From NCBI GenBank assembly GCA_050305635.1, contig JBNLFS010000057.1, positions 14,623-78,622 on the forward strand: a stretch of 64,000 nt of DNA, given 5' to 3'. Of the stretch, positions 54,375-63,454 are shown piece after piece; the stretch's first letter is position 1; every line of letters begins with the position of its first letter. The notes beneath the pieces are model-generated. The model was not told the DNA's origin and did not search any database. It saw nothing but the letters and a program-made list of their open reading frames with translations. The translations under genes were made by a program, and so were the position numbers. This stretch comes from Thiodiazotropha sp050305635. GTDB taxonomy: Bacteria > Pseudomonadota > Gammaproteobacteria > Chromatiales > Chromatiaceae.

Positions 54375-54779
54375 TCAAGCAGCCTTTTTGACGTATCGTC
54401 GGATTGCGCCCAGCAACTCATCTTTGGTGAAGGGCTTGGTCAGGTACTGCTCAGACCCGACGATCCGCCCCCTCGCCCGATCAAACAGACCGTCCTTGCT
54501 CGAAAGCATGATCACCGGGATGTTCTTATACACATCGTTATGCTTGATAAGGGCACAGGTCTGATAACCATCAAGACGCGGCATCATGATATCGACGAAG
54601 ATGACATCGGGATGATGGTCCGCGATCATCGCCAACGCTTCAAACCCGTCGGTGGCGGTCGAGACTTCACAACCCGCCTTCTTCAAAAGACTCTCGGCCG
54701 TACGCCGTATGGTCTTACTGTCATCGATGACCATGACTCTGACACCAGAGATGTCCTTTTCAGTTTCATCACCACTCAC
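54375..54779 (-). CDS. pilG: Twitching motility response regulator PilG
   Basis: The 134-residue CheY-like receiver has VIDDSKTIRRTAE, phospho-acceptor D63 in VIFVDIMMPRLDGY, and the PilG signature KDGLFDRARGRIVGSEQYLT. Translation begins at GTG with GAGG 8 nt upstream. It heads the minus-strand pilGHIJ-chpA-chpC unit, so the operon promoter should lie in the gap upstream (54780-55972). Confidence 0.94.
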   Translation of the reverse strand: MSGDETEKDISGVRVMVIDDSKTIRRTAESLLKKAGCEVSTATDGFEALAMIADHHPDVIFVDIMMPRLDGYQTCALIKHNDVYKNIPVIMLSSKDGLFDRARGRIVGSEQYLTKPFTKDELLGAIRRYVKKAA

Positions 54780-55972
54780 GTTGTAATCCTCATGTCACGG
54801 ACATAACTAAAATTAGATGACCGATGATCCCGCCTGGACGAGATAGGAAGTCCGGGGTGAATCATCGGTGAATTGTTCATTGTACTGGGAGCTGTCGGCC
54901 ACGCCCTGTTCGCCCGCGCTGTCGGACGGGCGCACCGGGTGCGGTTTGGCCGGATGGGAAATACCGGCGACAAGGGCGATCTTGAACCCGCACCGGAGAT
55001 TTGCGCAAAACCGTACCCCGCAGGCACCGATAGTCGGAGCCCGGCAAGCGGAGAATAACAGTCAAGACACCACATCATGTTCAAAAACCTTTTCCGGAAC
55101 CTGTCATTCCGGCGATGGAACCCATAGGATCCTTTCGACTCGTCCTGGTCATTTTGTACAGCCTGTTCGCCCGGCGTCGCCGCCATGGAGCAGTGATCGG
55201 CTTTATTTATTCTCACTGTCGCAGCAGATTCAACCTGCCCACGAGCCTTGTCCCAATGGATCTTACCGGGTCCCTGGTACCGGCCGGATGACCGACCTCG
55301 ATCCAATCCGCCCAAAATAGCAAGACCGTCAGCCGGCATCAAGAATATACTTCCCAATTCATATGCTTAGAATTGAGTTCAGTGATCCAGATCATCGTGG
55401 TTTGCTGTGAGTGGTAGCGGCTACCCTTTGAAAAACTTAACTTATAACCTGAAATCACAGGTTCATGACGGCCTGACACCCAGGTCATCGCTTCCGTTGC
55501 ACAGGAAATACCGGCCACTGCAACTGACCAGACAATCAGGGCGGTTTTGATTCCCTCGGATTACCAATAGGTTACACCAGAACATCCGTGACCCGGCGCT
55601 TTCCGACCCGGATTCCTGACAGAAGACTGACCGCGGGGATCGCTCATGCGGGGATCCTGTCTGAGGGTGTATCGATGCAACGGACTCCCTGTCCTCGATC
55701 CGGGCCGGCTTGAAGCACCCGGAATTATGCTTTTAACTCAAGTTTCGGAGTTCAGAACGGAGCACAGGGTATAATATGGGCCCGGACGCCGACTGCGGTT
55801 ATTCAGGGCAGTAGCCGACACTAATTTTTACCACGAAGGGCGCGAAGCGGCGTGTTCATTAATTTCAATTCCTAAAAGCTACGTATCCGATCGGGGGACA
55901 GGCACCACCCGGCGCCACACAACCCTCGGAGTACCGGCCATCGATCATTCCAGGACCAAGACCAAGGTTGAT
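54780..55972. other. 1.19-kb gap between divergent pilG and gshB
   Basis: I see no convincing gene on either strand. Open frames here (for example 54776-55357 on the minus strand) lack a ribosome-binding site and have unlike-protein composition. A 14-codon minus-strand ORF near 55083-55125 has AAAGGA before its ATG but nothing else to support it. TATAAT at 55770-55775 is a possible -10 for gshB without a good -35. No REP or MITE copies of the kinds found elsewhere were seen. It may hold long leaders, a small RNA or a decayed gene. Confidence 0.5.
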
Positions 55973-56920
55973 ATGAGCAGACAAATCGGTGTCGTGATGG
56001 ATCCCATCGAATCCATCAAGATTCAAAAAGACAGTACCTTCGCAATGATGCTGGCGGCCCAGGCGCGGGGCTGGACGATCCACTACATCCAACAGCACAA
56101 CCTGACCCTGAAGGACGGCCTCTGCTGGGCGGATACCCGCCATCTCAAGGTTCGGGACGATCCCGCCGGCTGGTACGAGTTTGGCGATCGGCAGCAACTG
56201 CCGCTGCACGAACTCGATGCGGTGCTGATGCGCAAGGATCCGCCCTTCGACATGGAGTACATCTACACCACCTACCTGCTGGAGCAGGCCGAACGTCAGG
56301 GCTGCCTGGTGGTCAACCGCCCCGCCAGTCTGCGTGATGCCAATGAAAAACTCTTCACCGCCTATTTCCCCCAGTGTACACCGCCGACCCTGGTGACCCG
56401 GGACGCCGCCGAGATCCGCGACTTTCACCGTTCCCACGGAGATATCATCCTCAAGCCCCTGGGCGGCATGGGCGGGGCATCGGTGTTTCGCGTCACCCGG
56501 GACGATCCCAACCTCTCGGTGATCATCGAAACCCTGACCGAACAGGGCCAGAGCTATACCATGGCGCAACGCTTCATTCCCGAGATCCTCAGCGGGGACA
56601 AACGCATTCTCATGGTGGATGGGGAGGCGGTACCCTATGCCCTGGCGCGGATCCCGGCGCAAGGCGAGACCCGGGGCAACCTGGCGGCCGGCGGACGGGG
56701 CGAGGGAATTGCATTATCGGAACGGGATCACTGGATCGCCCGGCAGGTGGCGCCGGAACTCCGATCCCGTGGCATACTGTTCGCCGGGCTGGATGTGATC
56801 GGAGACTATCTGACGGAGATCAATGTCACCAGTCCAACCTGCATCCGGGAACTCGATAAACAGTTCGGCCTGGATATCGCCGGTGACCTGATGGATGCGA
56901 TTGCGAAAAGGCTTTCATGA
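55973..56920 (+). CDS. gshB: Glutathione synthetase
   Basis: The 315-residue ATP-grasp enzyme begins MSRQIGVVMDPIESIKIQKD and contains RKDPPFDMEYIYTTYLLE, VVNRPASLRDANEKLF and ILKPLGGMGGASVFRV, which is typical GshB. It joins gamma-Glu-Cys and glycine. AAGG lies 5 nt before the ATG. It leads an eight-gene tightly packed plus-strand run, and its stop overlaps the tonB start (ATGA). The gshB-pilG divergence and downstream order match Pseudomonas. Confidence 0.96.
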   Translation: MSRQIGVVMDPIESIKIQKDSTFAMMLAAQARGWTIHYIQQHNLTLKDGLCWADTRHLKVRDDPAGWYEFGDRQQLPLHELDAVLMRKDPPFDMEYIYTTYLLEQAERQGCLVVNRPASLRDANEKLFTAYFPQCTPPTLVTRDAAEIRDFHRSHGDIILKPLGGMGGASVFRVTRDDPNLSVIIETLTEQGQSYTMAQRFIPEILSGDKRILMVDGEAVPYALARIPAQGETRGNLAAGGRGEGIALSERDHWIARQVAPELRSRGILFAGLDVIGDYLTEINVTSPTCIRELDKQFGLDIAGDLMDAIAKRLS

Positions 56921-57777
56921 CGAAGTTTATCAAGAACTCCACCGACATGCTCGGCGTTGGCTTGTTCATCGCCACGGCGCTGCACGCCTTCGCCATTCTG
57001 GGGATCGCCTTCAAGCCCACCGACCCGAGCCAACCCGAGTTCCGCCAGCAGAGCCTTGAAGTAATGGTGGTGCGGCGTCTCGCGGAACCGCCCAAGCCGG
57101 ACGAAGAGGCCGATTTTCTCGCCCAGACCAGCCAGACCGGCGGCGGCGAGGAGACCGAGCGGGTCAAACCGCAGATTGCCGAGGCCCCAATGCCGGTCAC
57201 CCCGGCGCAGCCCCAGCCACCGGAGGAGCAGACGGTCGAGCAGCCCCGCAACCCGGTGATCACCACGGAAGTATCCGAACAGCAGGTTCCCCTTGAACCC
57301 CCGGCGGAGATTCCCCCATCCCCCCTGCCCTCGGCACGGCAACTCCTGGTGAGCAAAAACCTGGAGATCGCGCGCCTCACCGCGGAACTGGAGCGCAAGA
57401 CCCAGGCCTATGCGAAAATGCCCAAACGCAAGGCGATCAGCGCCAGCACCAAGGAGTACAAGTACGCCGCCTACCTGGACGCCTGGCGACGCAAGGTGGA
57501 GCGCATCGGCAACCTGAACTATCCGGACCAGGCCCGCCGCGACAAGCTCTACGGCAACCTGGTTCTGCACGTTGCGGTGAAGTCCGATGGCAGCGTGGAG
57601 CAGATCCGGGTACTGCACTCCTCCGGGCATCAGCTCCTGGATGATGCCGCGGTTCGCATCGTGCGCCTGGCCGCCCCCTTCTCCCCCTTCCCGAACGAGA
57701 TCCGGGAGGAAACGGACATTCTCGACATCACTCGTACCTGGCAGTTTCTCCGCAGTGGTCAGCTGTACTCCGAATAG
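56917..57777 (+). CDS. TonB-family protein (TonB3-like)
   Basis: The 286 residues show the TonB plan: one N-terminal membrane helix (about 12-32), a Pro/Glu-rich spacer (about 60-145) and a short coiled coil (145-168). The C-terminal TonB domain starts near 185 (YLDAWRRKVERIGNLNYP) and includes GNLVLHVAVKSDGSVEQIRVLHSSGH. The position between gshB and algH is that of tonB3 in P. aeruginosa, which has been linked to twitching motility. No exbB/exbD neighbours are present. Confidence 0.88.
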   Translation: MTKFIKNSTDMLGVGLFIATALHAFAILGIAFKPTDPSQPEFRQQSLEVMVVRRLAEPPKPDEEADFLAQTSQTGGGEETERVKPQIAEAPMPVTPAQPQPPEEQTVEQPRNPVITTEVSEQQVPLEPPAEIPPSPLPSARQLLVSKNLEIARLTAELERKTQAYAKMPKRKAISASTKEYKYAAYLDAWRRKVERIGNLNYPDQARRDKLYGNLVLHVAVKSDGSVEQIRVLHSSGHQLLDDAAVRIVRLAAPFSPFPNEIREETDILDITRTWQFLRSGQLYSE

Positions 57778-57809
57778 CGGTTGCAGCCATACGCCTGCGA
57801 TTGGATACT

Positions 57810-58379
57810 ATGCACATGCAACCAGACAGCAATCTCACGAATCATTTTCTTATCGCCATGCCGCGGCTCGAGGATCCCAACTTCTTCCATACGGTGACCT
57901 ACATCTGCGAGCACTCTGAAGACGGCGCCATGGGCATTGTCATCAACCGTCCCATGGAGCTGCATCTGGCGGATATCTTTGAACAGCTGGAGATCCCAGT
58001 GACCTCCGAACTCATTGCCGAGCAACCCGTATACAACGGCGGGCCGGTGCAGAGCGACCGGGGCTTCGTACTGCATGACAGCAGTTCGGAATGGGCCTCG
58101 ACACTCCGGGTGACCCCGCACATCAGTGTCACGACATCCCTGGATATCCTCGAAGCCATCGCCGCGGGCAAAGGGCCGAAGCACAACCTCATTGCCTTGG
58201 GTTATGCCGGCTGGGGCGCCGGGCAACTGGAAAACGAACTGGCCCAGAACGCCTGGCTGAACGGTCCTGCCGAGAGCCACATCATCTTTGAGCGGGCCAG
58301 TGAGGAGCGTTGGCAGGCAGCCGCGAACCTGATCGGCATCGACCTGAACCTGTTGAGCGGGGATGCCGGACACGCCTGA
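57810..58379 (+). CDS. algH: YqgE/AlgH family protein
   Basis: The ~190-residue protein has the family motifs NHFLIAMPRLEDPNFFHTV, GAMGIVINRP, YNGGPVQ and GYAGWGAGQLE(N)EL. AlgH was named as an alginate regulator; its biochemical role is unclear. In-frame starts are TTG 57801, ATG 57810 and ATG 57816. It sits in the conserved tonB-algH-ruvX order. Confidence 0.92.
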   Translation: MHMQPDSNLTNHFLIAMPRLEDPNFFHTVTYICEHSEDGAMGIVINRPMELHLADIFEQLEIPVTSELIAEQPVYNGGPVQSDRGFVLHDSSSEWASTLRVTPHISVTTSLDILEAIAAGKGPKHNLIALGYAGWGAGQLENELAQNAWLNGPAESHIIFERASEERWQAAANLIGIDLNLLSGDAGHA

Positions 58380-58536
58380 CCCCGCGAACCTCAAGGCGGC
58401 CTATCCCCGCGCGCCCTGCCCGGGTCTGAAGGTTCCGGAGCCGATTCTGGAGCCACTGATCCCTGCCGGTGTGTCGCCGCAATCGCACCCCGGGCCGTTC
58501 CATGAAGGATACAGAATCAAAGACGAGGTATACGAG

Positions 58537-58935
58537 ATGGGAACCCTGCTCGGGTTCGATTACGGCACGCGCAAGATCGGGGTTGCGGTGGGTCAGACCC
58601 TGACCGGCACCGCCACCCCGTTGGAAACCCTCACCCTGGTCAGCCATCAACCGGATTGGAAGCGCATCAGCGCGCTGATCGCGGAGTGGCAGCCTGAGGC
58701 CCTGGTGGTGGGACTGCCCCTGGATGTGGACGACAGTGAAACCGACGCCACCCAACCGGCGCTGCGCTTTTCCAGGCAGCTGCAAGGCCGGTTCAATCTG
58801 CCGGTGCATCTGGCGGACGAGCGCTTTACCTCTTTCGAGGCCAGGGATCGGCTGGGACATCGGGCCAAACGGTACGAGGAATACGATGCCGTCGCCGCCA
58901 AACTGATATTGGAAACCTGGTTAAATGAACAGTAA
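58537..58935 (+). CDS. ruvX: Holliday junction resolvase-like RuvX/YqgF
   Basis: The 132-residue RNase H-fold protein has GFDYGTRKIGVAVG at the start, VVGLPLDVDDSE and ADERFTSFEA, with the catalytic acids of YqgF (Asp in FDYG, Glu in DERFTS). The family acts in 16S rRNA 5' maturation and as a possible junction nuclease. ATG 58537 has GAGG 8 nt upstream. The frame is open back to 58363, overlapping algH, and would add 58 Pro-rich residues; I consider that extension less likely. Its end overlaps pyrR by 11 nt. Confidence 0.9.
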   Translation: MGTLLGFDYGTRKIGVAVGQTLTGTATPLETLTLVSHQPDWKRISALIAEWQPEALVVGLPLDVDDSETDATQPALRFSRQLQGRFNLPVHLADERFTSFEARDRLGHRAKRYEEYDAVAAKLILETWLNEQ

Positions 58936-59491
58936 CACGACCTTTATGGATGCCGATGCCGTCGAGTCCCTGGTGGACGTCATGGCCGGCAAGGCCTGGA
59001 CCCTGCTGAACGAGCGCGGCATCACCGACCCGTTGATGGTGGGCATCCGCACCGGCGGCGTCTGGGTAGCGGAGCGGCTGCATCAGGAACTGGGACTGCA
59101 GGAGCCTCTGGGTACCCTGGACATCTCCTTCTACCGGGACGATTTCACCCGCATCGGCATGAACCCGGAGGTGCACCCCTCCAGTCTGCCGGTGCCGGTG
59201 GATGATCGACACATCATTCTGGTCGACGATGTACTGCACACCGGCCGCACCATCCGCGCCGCGCTGAACGAAATCTTCGACTACGGTCGGCCGGCCTCGA
59301 TCATACTCGCCACCCTGGTCGATCGCAGTGGACGGGAACTGCCCATCCAGCCGGATATCGCCGGACTGCACCCGAGTCTGGATGCGGATCAGCATATCAC
59401 CCTGATCGGCCCCGACCCCCTGAAACTGATTCTCGGCGGCAAGAGCAACCGAACCTCCCGACGCAGTGACGAACAGGAACATCAGCCATGA
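58925..59491 (+). CDS. pyrR: PyrR bifunctional protein / uracil phosphoribosyltransferase
   Basis: The 188-residue type I PRTase has the PRPP loop IILVDDVLHTGRTIRAA and the PyrR segment SFYRDDFTRIG. In Firmicutes PyrR attenuates pyr mRNAs. In Gammaproteobacteria it mainly shows phosphoribosyltransferase activity, and I see no attenuator ahead of pyrB, which overlaps it by 4 nt. Confidence 0.93.
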   Translation: MNSNTTFMDADAVESLVDVMAGKAWTLLNERGITDPLMVGIRTGGVWVAERLHQELGLQEPLGTLDISFYRDDFTRIGMNPEVHPSSLPVPVDDRHIILVDDVLHTGRTIRAALNEIFDYGRPASIILATLVDRSGRELPIQPDIAGLHPSLDADQHITLIGPDPLKLILGGKSNRTSRRSDEQEHQP

Positions 59492-60477
59492 GCGTGAGCA
59501 ACAAGGCGCTGCAACTCGACAGTGAGAAACGGCTGCTGCACTTTCTCACTATCGACGGTCTCGACAAGGGAATACTCACCGAGATTCTAGACACTGCTGA
59601 GGGATTCACCGGGGTCTCCGAACGCACCATCAAGAAGGTTCCCCTGTGCCGCGGCAAGGTGGTGGCCAATCTGTTTTTCGAAAACAGCACCCGCACCCGC
59701 ACCACCTTCGAACTGGCGGCCAAGCGACTCTCCGCTGACGTTTTGAATCTCAATATCAGCGCCTCCGCCACCTCCAAGGGTGAAACCCTGCTGGATACCC
59801 TGCGCAATCTCGAAGCGATGCACGTGGACATGTTCGTGGTGCGTCACGCCACCAGCGGCGCGGCCCATTTCATCGCCCAGCACGCGGACCATGGCGTGGG
59901 AGTAATCAACGCCGGAGACGGACGCCATGCCCACCCCACCCAGGCGATGCTCGACATGTTCACCATCCGCCGTCACAAACAGGAGTTCGTGGGACTGCGG
60001 GTGGCCATCGTCGGGGATATCCTGCACTCCCGGGTGGCGCGTTCCCAGATCCTCGCCCTGAACACCCTGGGCGTCTCCGAGGTCCGGGTGGTGGCGCCGC
60101 GAACCCTGCTACCGAATGACACCCGCAGCATGGGCGTGCACGTCTACCATGACATGGACGAAGGCATTCGGGACGTGGATGTCATCATCATGCTGCGATT
60201 GCAGAAAGAGCGCATGAACGGTGCTCTGCTGCCCTCGGAACACGAGTATTTCCGCCTCTACGGCCTGACCGAACGACGCCTCTCGCTGGCAAAATCGGAT
60301 GTCATCGTCATGCATCCCGGGCCGATCAACCGGGGCGTCGAAATGGACTCCCAGGTGGCCGACGGCTCCAGGTCGGTGATCCTGCAACAGGTCAGCTACG
60401 GCATCGCCATCCGCATGGCGGTAATCTCCATGGTGATCGGCACCCAGAACCTGCGCATGCAGGAGGTGGCGGGATGA
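59488..60477 (+). CDS. pyrB: Aspartate carbamoyltransferase catalytic chain
   Basis: The 329 residues contain the carbamoyl-phosphate motif FENSTRTR (64-71), ATSKGETLLDTLRNLEA, and HPTQAMLDMFTI. The N-terminal extension of ~20 residues is typical of class A ATCases that form dodecamers with a DHOase-like partner. That partner is encoded next, with an ATGA overlap, and no pyrI is present. Confidence 0.95.
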   Translation: MSVSNKALQLDSEKRLLHFLTIDGLDKGILTEILDTAEGFTGVSERTIKKVPLCRGKVVANLFFENSTRTRTTFELAAKRLSADVLNLNISASATSKGETLLDTLRNLEAMHVDMFVVRHATSGAAHFIAQHADHGVGVINAGDGRHAHPTQAMLDMFTIRRHKQEFVGLRVAIVGDILHSRVARSQILALNTLGVSEVRVVAPRTLLPNDTRSMGVHVYHDMDEGIRDVDVIIMLRLQKERMNGALLPSEHEYFRLYGLTERRLSLAKSDVIVMHPGPINRGVEMDSQVADGSRSVILQQVSYGIAIRMAVISMVIGTQNLRMQEVAG

Positions 60478-61775
60478 AAAAGAAAAAGAAAAAAGACATC
60501 AGTATCCTCAACGGCCGGGTGATCGATCCGGCCAACGGCATCGATCAGGTCATCGATCTGCACATCGCCCGCGGCAAGATACTCGCTCTGGGTGAGGCCC
60601 CCGAGGATTTCCTGCCCAGCCTGACCATCGACGCCAGCAATCAGGTGGTCTGCCCTGGTCTGATCGACCTGTGCACCCATCTCAGGGAGCCGGGCAAGGA
60701 GCACAAGGCGACCATCGCCAGCGAAACCCTGGCTGCGTCACGCAGTGGCATCACCACCCTGTGCTGCCCCCCGGACACCCTGCCGGTGATCGACACCCCG
60801 GCGGTGGTCGGGCAGATCCGCCACAAGGCCCGCAAGGCGGGTTACTGCCGGCTGCTGCCGATCGGCGCCCTGACCCAGGGCCTGGACGGCGAACGTCTGA
60901 GCGAGATGGCCGCCCTGAAGGCCGCGGGATGCATCGCGGCGACCAACAATTACACCCCACTGGCGAATACCCTGGTGCAACGGCGGGCCATGGAATATGC
61001 CGCCACGTTCGACCTGCTGACCATCATCCGCCCGGAGGACCCCCATCTGGCGAATAACGGCTGCGCCCACGAAGGCCGGGTTGCCGCCCGTCTGGGACTG
61101 CCGGGCATTCCGGAGGCGGCGGAGACCGTTGCGGTGGCCCGGGATCTGGCCCTCGCCGAGACCACGGGTGCGGTCATCCATTTCCATGCCCTCTCCAGCG
61201 CCAGCGCGGCCCGCACCATGGCCTGGGCCAAGCGGGAAGGTCGCCGGGTGAGCGCGGATGTGGCGATTCATCAGCTGCATCTCACCGAGCAGGACCTGGA
61301 AGGTTTCGACACCCATCTGCATGTCCGTCCGCCCCTGCGCACCGACAGTGACCGGGAGGGTCTGCGTTCCGCCGTGGCCAGCGGGGTCATACAGGCCATC
61401 TGTTCGGACCACCAACCCCACGAGGCGGACGCCAAGTCCTCCCCCTTTCCCGATACCGAACCCGGCCTGTCCGGTCTGGAGACCCTGCTCTCCTTGACCC
61501 TCAAGCTGGTGGAACAGGAGGTCATGGACCTCCCCACCGCGATCGCCCGGCTGACCAGCGGACCGGCCGATATCCTCGGTCTGCCCCTGGGACGATTGAA
61601 CCCGGGCGCCACCGCCGACATCTGCATCTTCGATCCGCAGCGCCACTGGCTGGTGGATCCCCAGCAACTGCTGAGCGCGGGCAAGAACACCGCCTTCAGC
61701 GGTTGGGAAATGCCGGGGCGGGTCACCCACACACTCCTCAAAGGCCGTTTGGTCTATGCCGAGCAGACAGTATGA
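60474..61775 (+). CDS. Dihydroorotase-like PyrC' (PyrX), probably non-catalytic
   Basis: The 433-residue amidohydrolase-fold protein has a metal-site motif that reads DLCTHLREPG. The first histidine of the usual D-x-H-x-H is Cys67, leaving only His69. Later features remain (IHFHALSS, AIHQLHLT, ICSDHQPH). In Pseudomonas an inactive PyrC' encoded next to pyrB is a structural partner of ATCase; the same role is inferred here, and an active pyrC would then be elsewhere. The N-terminus is unusual: seven codons from the start read MKKKKKK. It overlaps pyrB and pyrK by 4 nt each (ATGA). Confidence 0.85.
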   Translation: MKKKKKKDISILNGRVIDPANGIDQVIDLHIARGKILALGEAPEDFLPSLTIDASNQVVCPGLIDLCTHLREPGKEHKATIASETLAASRSGITTLCCPPDTLPVIDTPAVVGQIRHKARKAGYCRLLPIGALTQGLDGERLSEMAALKAAGCIAATNNYTPLANTLVQRRAMEYAATFDLLTIIRPEDPHLANNGCAHEGRVAARLGLPGIPEAAETVAVARDLALAETTGAVIHFHALSSASAARTMAWAKREGRRVSADVAIHQLHLTEQDLEGFDTHLHVRPPLRTDSDREGLRSAVASGVIQAICSDHQPHEADAKSSPFPDTEPGLSGLETLLSLTLKLVEQEVMDLPTAIARLTSGPADILGLPLGRLNPGATADICIFDPQRHWLVDPQQLLSAGKNTAFSGWEMPGRVTHTLLKGRLVYAEQTV

Positions 61776-62644
61776 ATAAACCACACCGCAACACGATATT
61801 TCTCGAAGAGGCGGAGATTCTCAGCCACCAGGCCCACCCGGGCGAGCAGTTCGTCATGCGCCTGCTCACCCCGCACTGCGCCACTCGGGCGCAACCCGGA
61901 AGCTTCGTGCATCTGACCTGCGATCCGCAACTGCCGTTGCGCCGCCCGATCTCGATCATGCGCATCTCTCCCGACGAAGGCTGGATCGAGCTGCTCTACA
62001 AACGGGTGGGCCAGGGTACACGTCTGCTGTCCGAGCGCAAACCGGGGGAACGGATCAGTTTGATGGGTCCGATCGGCAAACCCTTTCAACCGTCCGCGGA
62101 GCGCAGCCGACCCCTGCTGATTGGCGGCGGCGTGGGTATGCCGCCGATGATCTTCCTCGCCGATCGGCTGCGTGGGGACAAGACCCGGCAACCCTTTGCG
62201 ATTCTCGGTTCTGAAGTGCCTTTCCCCTTCCAGCCCGTACCTTCAAAAATACTCATCCCGGGTGTGCCCGACGGAGTCATCGCCGCCATGCCGTTGCTGG
62301 ACGACTGGGGGGTGGCCTCACGCCTGGCCAGTCTGCAGGGATTTTCCGGCTGTTTCGAAGGCTATGTCACGGATCTTGCCCGTCACTGGTTTCATGCCTT
62401 GAACCGGGAGGAACGGGAACAGGTGGAGATCTTCGCCTGCGGACCCCATCCGATGCTCGAGGCCGTCGCCAGATTGGCCGCGGAATGGAAAGTCCCCTGT
62501 CAGGTCTCCCTCGAGGAGTTCATGGCCTGCGGAATCGGTGGCTGTGCGGGATGCGTGGTGGAGGTGCAGACCCCGGAGGGGCCGGCCATGAAACGGGTTT
62601 GCGTGGATGGGCCGGTGTTCGAGGCGGAGAACGTTTTCAGCTGA
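61772..62644 (+). CDS. pyrK: PyrK-like dihydroorotate dehydrogenase electron-transfer subunit
   Basis: The 290-residue ferredoxin-reductase-like protein has an FAD-binding RRPIS (58-62), an NAD-domain glycine loop LLIGGGVGMPP (115-125), FACGPHPML (221-229) and a C-terminal 2Fe-2S site C253-x4-C258-x2-C261-x15-C277. In Firmicutes PyrK pairs with PyrD type 1B; no pyrD lies beside it here. Most Gammaproteobacteria use quinone-linked PyrD type 2, so its partner is an open question. It is the last gene of the gshB-pyrK run. Confidence 0.82.
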   Translation: MNKPHRNTIFLEEAEILSHQAHPGEQFVMRLLTPHCATRAQPGSFVHLTCDPQLPLRRPISIMRISPDEGWIELLYKRVGQGTRLLSERKPGERISLMGPIGKPFQPSAERSRPLLIGGGVGMPPMIFLADRLRGDKTRQPFAILGSEVPFPFQPVPSKILIPGVPDGVIAAMPLLDDWGVASRLASLQGFSGCFEGYVTDLARHWFHALNREEREQVEIFACGPHPMLEAVARLAAEWKVPCQVSLEEFMACGIGGCAGCVVEVQTPEGPAMKRVCVDGPVFEAENVFS

Positions 62645-62653
62645 AGACCGGGC

Positions 62654-62677
62654 AGCCCCTACCCGAGGGTAGGGGCT
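62654..62677. terminator. Bidirectional hairpin between pyrK and the outer-membrane protein gene
   Basis: A perfect 10-bp stem (AGCCCCTACC / GGTAGGGGCT) with a CGAG loop lies midway between two convergent stop codons. U-tracts are short or absent. Confidence 0.65.
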
Positions 62678-62685
62678 GATATCCA

Positions 62686-63234
62686 TCAGAAACGGTGGAT
62701 ATAACCGAGATTGACGGATTCGATGGTGTAATCCCGATTATGGATATCCTCGTCCGCATAGCGAATCCACTCCAGGCTTACCGCATCTCGCGGTGCTCCG
62801 TAAAGCTCGACGCCCAGACCATAGCTCATGGAAAATTCCGAAGCATCGTATCCTGGAACATCACCCGAGAAATAGGTGAACCCTGCCAAGGCGTAGGCGC
62901 GTGCGCGATCGTCAAATAGAAAGATGTTGCCACGACCGAATACACTGCCCATGTACTTGATCTGATAATCTTGGCCGTTGACCGTATCGGCGCTGAAGAC
63001 GCCGAAGTGGCCTTCAACGGCGGCGTACTTGAAGAACTCCCGTCCGGCCCGGACAAACAACCCGGTACCGCGGAAATCACTCCCCGAGTCATCGAATTCA
63101 AAGCGTGGTGAAGCCACCATCACGCCAAAATAGTTATCCCCTTCGTAGCCAGTGCCGTCGGCGAAGATTTCGGCCTGGGCAAGCATGGAGGAAAACAGCA
63201 GTCCCATGCCAACAACAATACTGGTAACTCTCAT
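62686..63234 (-). CDS. Small outer-membrane beta-barrel protein
   Basis: Starting at ATG 63234 (GGAG 8 nt upstream) the product is 182 residues with a signal peptide ending AQA at about 21. The mature part is a series of alternating amphipathic strands rich in Gly, Tyr and Phe (GDNYFGVMVASPRFEF, ARAYALAGFTYF, VSLEWIRYAD). It ends with a C-terminal phenylalanine (GYIHRF), the Bam recognition signature. It resembles OmpA/OmpW-size eight-stranded barrels. The specific function is unknown. The frame is open to 63276, but the residues there are not a signal sequence. Confidence 0.8.
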   Translation of the reverse strand: MRVTSIVVGMGLLFSSMLAQAEIFADGTGYEGDNYFGVMVASPRFEFDDSGSDFRGTGLFVRAGREFFKYAAVEGHFGVFSADTVNGQDYQIKYMGSVFGRGNIFLFDDRARAYALAGFTYFSGDVPGYDASEFSMSYGLGVELYGAPRDAVSLEWIRYADEDIHNRDYTIESVNLGYIHRF

Positions 63235-63454
63235 TAACTTTTCTCCGTAAGTCGCATTCATACTTATTTTTTCCAACTATAGTCCAACAGACTCATGAAA
63301 TTCCACCCGAACGGTGTGATCCAGGGTCGATTTCTTCCACCCGGTGCGCTGACCGGGGATTTGCAGAGGCCTCTGACAGACGCTGACCTACCCGCATCAT
63401 TGCAGATATATCGACGCTCAGCCGGGAGACTTGACCCACTGCGGGTGGTATACC

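Noticed and set aside
54776..55357. 193-codon minus-strand ORF upstream of pilG
   Set aside because: No ribosome-binding site, Arg/Ser/Pro-rich translation and no domain; a rubredoxin sometimes found near here was looked for (CxxCG pairs) and is not present.
55381..55396. CRP/Vfr-like site AGTGA-N6-TCATC upstream of pilG
   Set aside because: The second half site matches only three of five positions, and the distance to pilG is about 600 nt.
58363..58536. N-terminal extension of RuvX overlapping algH
   Set aside because: The extra 58 residues are Pro-rich without RNase H features, and ATG 58537 has a well-placed GAGG.
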